The notes under the pieces are model-generated. The model saw only the letters and a program-made list of their open reading frames with translations. It did no database searches and was not told the DNA's origin. Made by a program: the position numbers and the translations under genes. Shown piece by piece: positions 4,497 to 6,769 of a DNA stretch of 6,769 nt (position 1 is its first letter; every line of letters starts with the position of its first letter). The stretch is from Anaerolineae bacterium (GTDB lineage: Bacteria; Chloroflexota; Anaerolineae; Aggregatilineales; Phototrophicaceae): assembly GCA_015492875.1 (NCBI GenBank), contig WGEI01000111.1, positions 1-6,769 of the forward strand, written 5' to 3'.

Positions 4497-5828
4497 ATGT
4501 CACGCAAATTTGCAGTGATCATGTTGTTAATATTTGCCATTCTACCATTGGCTGTGAAAGCTGCACCAAAAGCTGCGCCAATGGATGATCTAGGCATATT
4601 AATTGACGTAAAAGCCACAGAAGGCAATACACTCGGCGCTGTAGTTGACATGACTTTTGATGACAACAACAACCTATATATTGTTGATAATCAGGGCAAT
4701 ATTGAGGTTTATGACAGCAATTACAACTTTGTGCGGCGGGGCGTTTCTACTGACTCTAACCAACCCCGTGGTATTGCAGTAGCTCCCAATGGCAATATTT
4801 ACCTAGCTAGTTTAGCAAGTGCACAAGTCAATGTATTAGATAGAGATTTCAATACATTGCACTCACTTGACACCCCAAGCGCAGCAATGAGCCTTGCGCT
4901 TAGCAGTGATGGGATTTTATACGTGCTGCTCATTGATAATCTTGTAGCATTCGATACAAACAATAACGATGCCCCTGTGGCTCTTACACCAGGTATCTCA
5001 ATTGATCGTGGTAGAGCAATCACTCTCGATAATAAGGGCAATCTGATTGTATCCGATAACAACGGTGTTCATTTCTTGGATAGTTCGCTTAACCAAGTTA
5101 GTCGCATAGACAGATCAATAGGCCCTCTTGATGTTGACAGTGCTGGTAACCTTTACGCACTGGGGGCTTATGCTAATGCCGCACAACTCATTGTTTACAA
5201 CCCTAACCGCGAAATCATTGGTGATACGCAAAATGTTGGCGCACGCACCTATGTCGCACTGGCATTAAACGGCAACACTGCCTATGTATTTGACTTCGTT
5301 AACCAGTTAGTCTTCGGTTACGAAATGTTCGCCCCCGCCAAATTGAATGTTGTTTTCAACCCTGCCAATGGCAACTACTACAGTGCTGTAAATGGCCAAT
5401 TCACATGGAGTCAAGCCAATGAAGCCGCCAATAGCTCTAGTTACGAAGGTTGTGCTGGCTATCTTGCTACTGTGACTTCGCAAGCTGAAACAGACTTTTT
5501 AGTTGCACAAGGCTGGGGAGAGCGCTACTGGCTCGGTGGTTACCAAGCTGATACGAGCAACGAACCCGCTGGTGGTTGGGCTTGGGTTACTGGTGAACCT
5601 TGGGAATACACCAATTGGGCACCCGGTGAACCCAATAACAATAACTTTGGGCAGCCAGAAAACCATCTACAAATGGCCTTTAACTTCAGTGGGAATTTTC
5701 AAGGTCGCGATCTTAATATTGTGAACCAACCAGGCACGTGGAATGACAATATTGATTCAGCATCACCAGATGCATTCCAAGCACTCAATGGCTACATTGT
5801 TGAATTTGATTGCCAAGCATCACAATGA
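4497..5828 (+). CDS. Secreted six-bladed NHL-like propeller with C-terminal C-type lectin domain
   Basis: Encodes a 443-aa exported protein. Residues 1-22 are a signal peptide (cleavage likely after VKA-22). Residues about 47-276 hold six blade-like repeats with the NHL pattern (for example QPRGIAVAPNGNIYLAS at 89-105 and AITLDNKGNLIVSDN at 174-188), giving a six-bladed beta-propeller. Residues 288-439 form a C-type lectin-like domain: WLGG at 345-348, the calcium/sugar-site motif EPN at 378-380, E388-N389, and WND at 415-417. C319 and C439 are the conserved long-range disulfide pair; the inner pair is absent. EPN is the mannose/glucose-type signature in animal C-type lectins, so sugar binding at the cell surface is plausible. 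No sorting signal or membrane anchor is seen at the C-terminus. ATG 4497 follows AGAGAGGA with a 9-base gap. The gene is AT-richer than its neighbours and has its own promoter, which suggests a separate origin. Confidence 0.9.
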   Translation: MSRKFAVIMLLIFAILPLAVKAAPKAAPMDDLGILIDVKATEGNTLGAVVDMTFDDNNNLYIVDNQGNIEVYDSNYNFVRRGVSTDSNQPRGIAVAPNGNIYLASLASAQVNVLDRDFNTLHSLDTPSAAMSLALSSDGILYVLLIDNLVAFDTNNNDAPVALTPGISIDRGRAITLDNKGNLIVSDNNGVHFLDSSLNQVSRIDRSIGPLDVDSAGNLYALGAYANAAQLIVYNPNREIIGDTQNVGARTYVALALNGNTAYVFDFVNQLVFGYEMFAPAKLNVVFNPANGNYYSAVNGQFTWSQANEAANSSSYEGCAGYLATVTSQAETDFLVAQGWGERYWLGGYQADTSNEPAGGWAWVTGEPWEYTNWAPGEPNNNNFGQPENHLQMAFNFSGNFQGRDLNIVNQPGTWNDNIDSASPDAFQALNGYIVEFDCQASQ

Positions 5829-6014
5829 TCGCTTGAAGATGCGCTTGCATCAGGCTAAATCTGCCCTACAACTGGAGGCGACGCTGTTCGGGTGAATTTC
5901 GTCCTTGAAGACACCTATATAGGACATATTTTCATCGTTCGAAACGAGGCGGGCGTGATCGTAAAACAAATCACAATTGAGCCTAACATGTCAGAAATTA
6001 ACATCGGCGAGTAA
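5829..6014 (+). pseudogene. Coding-like remnant downstream of and in frame with the lectin gene
   Basis: After the lectin stop at 5826-5828 the same frame reads 9 codons (SLEDALASG), a TAA at 5856-5858, then 51 open codons to TAA at 6012-6014. The last 40 (from GTG 5892) read like a beta-rich domain end (FVLEDTYIGHIFIVRNEAG, then IVKQITIEPN). A GGAGG at 5874-5878 is 13 bases before that GTG, too far to be convincing. It also overlaps (GTGA) an 18-codon frame starting ATG 5839. Possible readings: a lost C-terminal extension of the lectin protein, a fragment of another gene, or a 40-aa small gene. Function unknown. Confidence 0.3.
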
Positions 6015-6048
6015 ACGATTGCTCAATAATCCGACATAGCTCACCTAC

Positions 6049-6091
6049 AAATACGCTAGATGCTTCATTACGACGTGTCTGGCGTATTTTT
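6049..6091 (+). terminator. Candidate intrinsic terminator for the plus-strand lectin unit
   Basis: Arms AAATACGCTAGA (6049-6060) and TCTGGCGTATTT (6078-6089) pair over 12 positions with one G-U wobble and a 17-base loop, and are followed by T's (TTTTT at 6087-6091, part of the run within the stem). The T-run occurs only in the plus-strand direction. It lies between the convergent lectin and DUF559 genes. The long loop and moderate GC reduce certainty. Confidence 0.55.
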
Positions 6092-6123
6092 ATATACAAA
6101 AACACTGGAGAACAAATTAGGCT

Positions 6124-6137
6124 GACGGGAGAGGCCT
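6124..6137. repeat. Left copy of DUF559-flanking repeat
   Basis: GACGGGAGAGGCCT overlaps the stop codon of the DUF559 gene. A copy with one extra base (GACAGGGAGAGGCCT) lies at 6692-6706 on the other side of the gene, in the same orientation. Confidence 0.5.
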
Positions 6138-6510
6138 ACCCCTCATTAAGCGTCATGGCTATCTCCCGCAGGACTTCCCGCGTTTGGTGGAGCACACGCT
6201 CATTACTGAAGCGCAAAACGCGATAGCCCAGCCTCTCTAGTTCGGCCTGGCGCTGGCGGTCATAATCAACCCTATCGCCATGATATGCCCCATCTACCTC
6301 AACAATCAGCCGTGCAGGTAGGCACACAAAATCGACAATATAGCGGCCTATGGCATGTTGGCGGCGGAACTTCGCCCGGTTGAGGCGGCGGCGGCGTAAA
6401 TAGCGCCATAGGTGGGCTTCGGCTGGTGTGGGGCCTTTGCGCATCTTGCGCACACGAGGTCTGAGCCTTCGCCAATGGGCATCAGCGGTTTCGTACGGGC
6501 GCTTGGGCAT
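6136..6510 (-). CDS. DUF559 family protein, predicted PD-(D/E)XK-type nuclease
   Basis: Encodes a 124-aa basic protein of the DUF559 family, which is distantly related to the Vsr very-short-patch repair endonuclease fold. The family landmarks are complete: MRKGPTPAEAHLWRYLR at 23-39, KFRRQHAIGRYIVDF at 47-61, LIVEVDGAYH at 68-77, YDRQRQAELERLGYRVLRF at 83-101. D60, E71 and D73 form the expected D...ExD active-site pattern. The length is normal for the family, so the gene looks intact. I chose ATG 6510 (MPKRPYE) because GGAGGT lies 4 bases upstream; an in-frame TTG at 6528 would add six residues. The gene is convergent with the lectin gene and isolated from any restriction-modification partner. 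The biological substrate of stand-alone DUF559 proteins is not established; nuclease activity is a prediction from the fold. Confidence 0.9.
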   Translation of the reverse strand: MPKRPYETADAHWRRLRPRVRKMRKGPTPAEAHLWRYLRRRRLNRAKFRRQHAIGRYIVDFVCLPARLIVEVDGAYHGDRVDYDRQRQAELERLGYRVLRFSNERVLHQTREVLREIAMTLNEG

Positions 6511-6514
6511 AATG

Positions 6515-6520
6515 ACCTCC
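6515..6520 (-). promoter_or_regulatory. Ribosome binding site of the DUF559 gene
   Basis: GGAGGT on the minus strand, 4 bases before the ATG at 6510. It supports that start over the upstream in-frame TTG, which would itself read through the site. Confidence 0.7.
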
Positions 6521-6555
6521 CCTTTCAAGCAGCTACAGCTTATCTACAGAAAGCC

Positions 6556-6561
6556 ATTATA
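6556..6561 (-). promoter_or_regulatory. -10 element of the DUF559 promoter
   Basis: A perfect TATAAT on the minus strand, 45 bases upstream of the ATG at 6510. The -35 region is weak: CTGAGG at 17 bases spacing matches 3 of 6. The surrounding TTTAGGGGTATAATGG has a diverged second copy (TTTAGGGGTGTAAGGG) about 94 bases further upstream, at 6651-6664, in which the -10 is lost. Confidence 0.5.
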
Positions 6562-6664
6562 CCCCTAAAACCGCAATCCCTCAGTGCATTAGATTGCCTT
6601 CGGCACGCCCCGTCATCTCTGCTCGGTAAAGCGTTATATTCGGCTATCCCTTACACCCCTAAAC
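6557..6664. repeat. Pair of TTA(T/C)ACCCCTAAA direct repeats
   Basis: Copies at 6557-6570 and 6651-6664 agree at 12 of 14 positions. The first overlaps the DUF559 -10 box; the second forms the left arm of the hairpin ACCCCT-AAAC-AGGGGT. No gene is seen between them. Confidence 0.45.
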
Positions 6665-6706
6665 AGGGGTTTCTCCTCTCCAGCGGAGAGGGACAGGGAG
6701 AGGCCT
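6655..6706. repeat. Palindromic cluster and right copy of the DUF559-flanking repeat
   Basis: Two perfect short hairpins in succession: ACCCCT-AAAC-AGGGGT (6655-6670) and CCTCTCC-AGC-GGAGAGG (6675-6691), followed directly by GACAGGGAGAGGCCT (6692-6706), the partner of the repeat at 6124-6137. From memory, DUF559 genes are often bordered by CCTCTCC/GGAGAGG repeats of this kind. The rest of the region to the right edge (6707-6769) holds nothing I can recognise. Confidence 0.5.
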
Positions 6707-6769
6707 TGATGCCAAAATTTGTCTTTACCCTAATACGGCATTTGTTCATGACTATATGAAATTGTGTAC

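Noticed and set aside
6412..6759. Plus-strand open frame of 115 codons across the DUF559 start
   Set aside because: It is antisense to the DUF559 N-terminus, crosses two perfect hairpins and has no ribosome site or domain.
6135..6769. CRISPR array or insertion sequence at the right end
   Set aside because: Repeats are few, short and unevenly spaced, and no transposase or Cas motif is present.
1..6769. GTAC at both window ends
   Set aside because: A four-base match at both edges is expected by chance and gives no evidence of circularity.

Overview
The window looks like a piece of a bacterial chromosome of intermediate GC content. The gene set fits Chloroflexota (Anaerolineae-like): a secreted SH3b protein with Thr/Pro/Ala-rich linkers, a Pro/Gln-rich anchored protein, a ferric-reductase-like membrane protein next to an ApbE flavin transferase, and a stand-alone DUF559 nuclease-like gene. 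That assignment is an inference from gene style, not from a phylogenetic marker.

Layout. (1) Positions 3739 down to 1, minus strand: a five-gene cluster, probably one operon. In order of transcription it encodes a 167-aa membrane-anchored or secreted Pro/Gln-rich protein; an ApbE-type FAD:protein FMN transferase (ATGA overlap); a secreted 389-aa protein with two similar beta-rich domains, an SH3b domain and an acidic tail; a 255-aa six-helix ferric-reductase-like haem protein; and the receiver domain of a two-component response regulator that runs off the left edge. A GC-rich hairpin with a T-rich tail lies between the SH3b gene and the haem protein gene and may attenuate transcription. (2) Positions 3740-4496: a 757-base divergent intergenic region. 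It holds an array of CTTAAAT-like heptamers with 11-bp spacing (candidate operator for the OmpR-type regulator encoded by the same operon), five TCGCCC repeats, weak small ORFs and a very AT-rich tract ending in a good sigma70-type promoter. (3) Positions 4497-5828, plus strand: an AT-richer gene for a secreted 443-aa protein with a six-bladed NHL-like propeller and a C-terminal C-type lectin domain. In-frame coding-like remnants and a candidate terminator follow it. (4) Positions 6136-6510, minus strand: a DUF559 gene with its own promoter, flanked by copies of a GACGGGAGAGGCCT-type repeat and small palindromes.

How the genes may work together. The ApbE plus ferric-reductase-like pair suggests a membrane electron-transfer module in which cytoplasmic electrons cross the membrane through b-type haems to a flavinylated extracytoplasmic acceptor. 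No canonical flavinylation motif is visible in any protein here, so the acceptor is either elsewhere in the genome or unrecognised. The anchored Pro-rich protein and the SH3b protein are the extracytoplasmic candidates. The response regulator and the heptamer array suggest the module is under two-component control. The lectin/propeller gene and the DUF559 unit look like independent insertions beside it.
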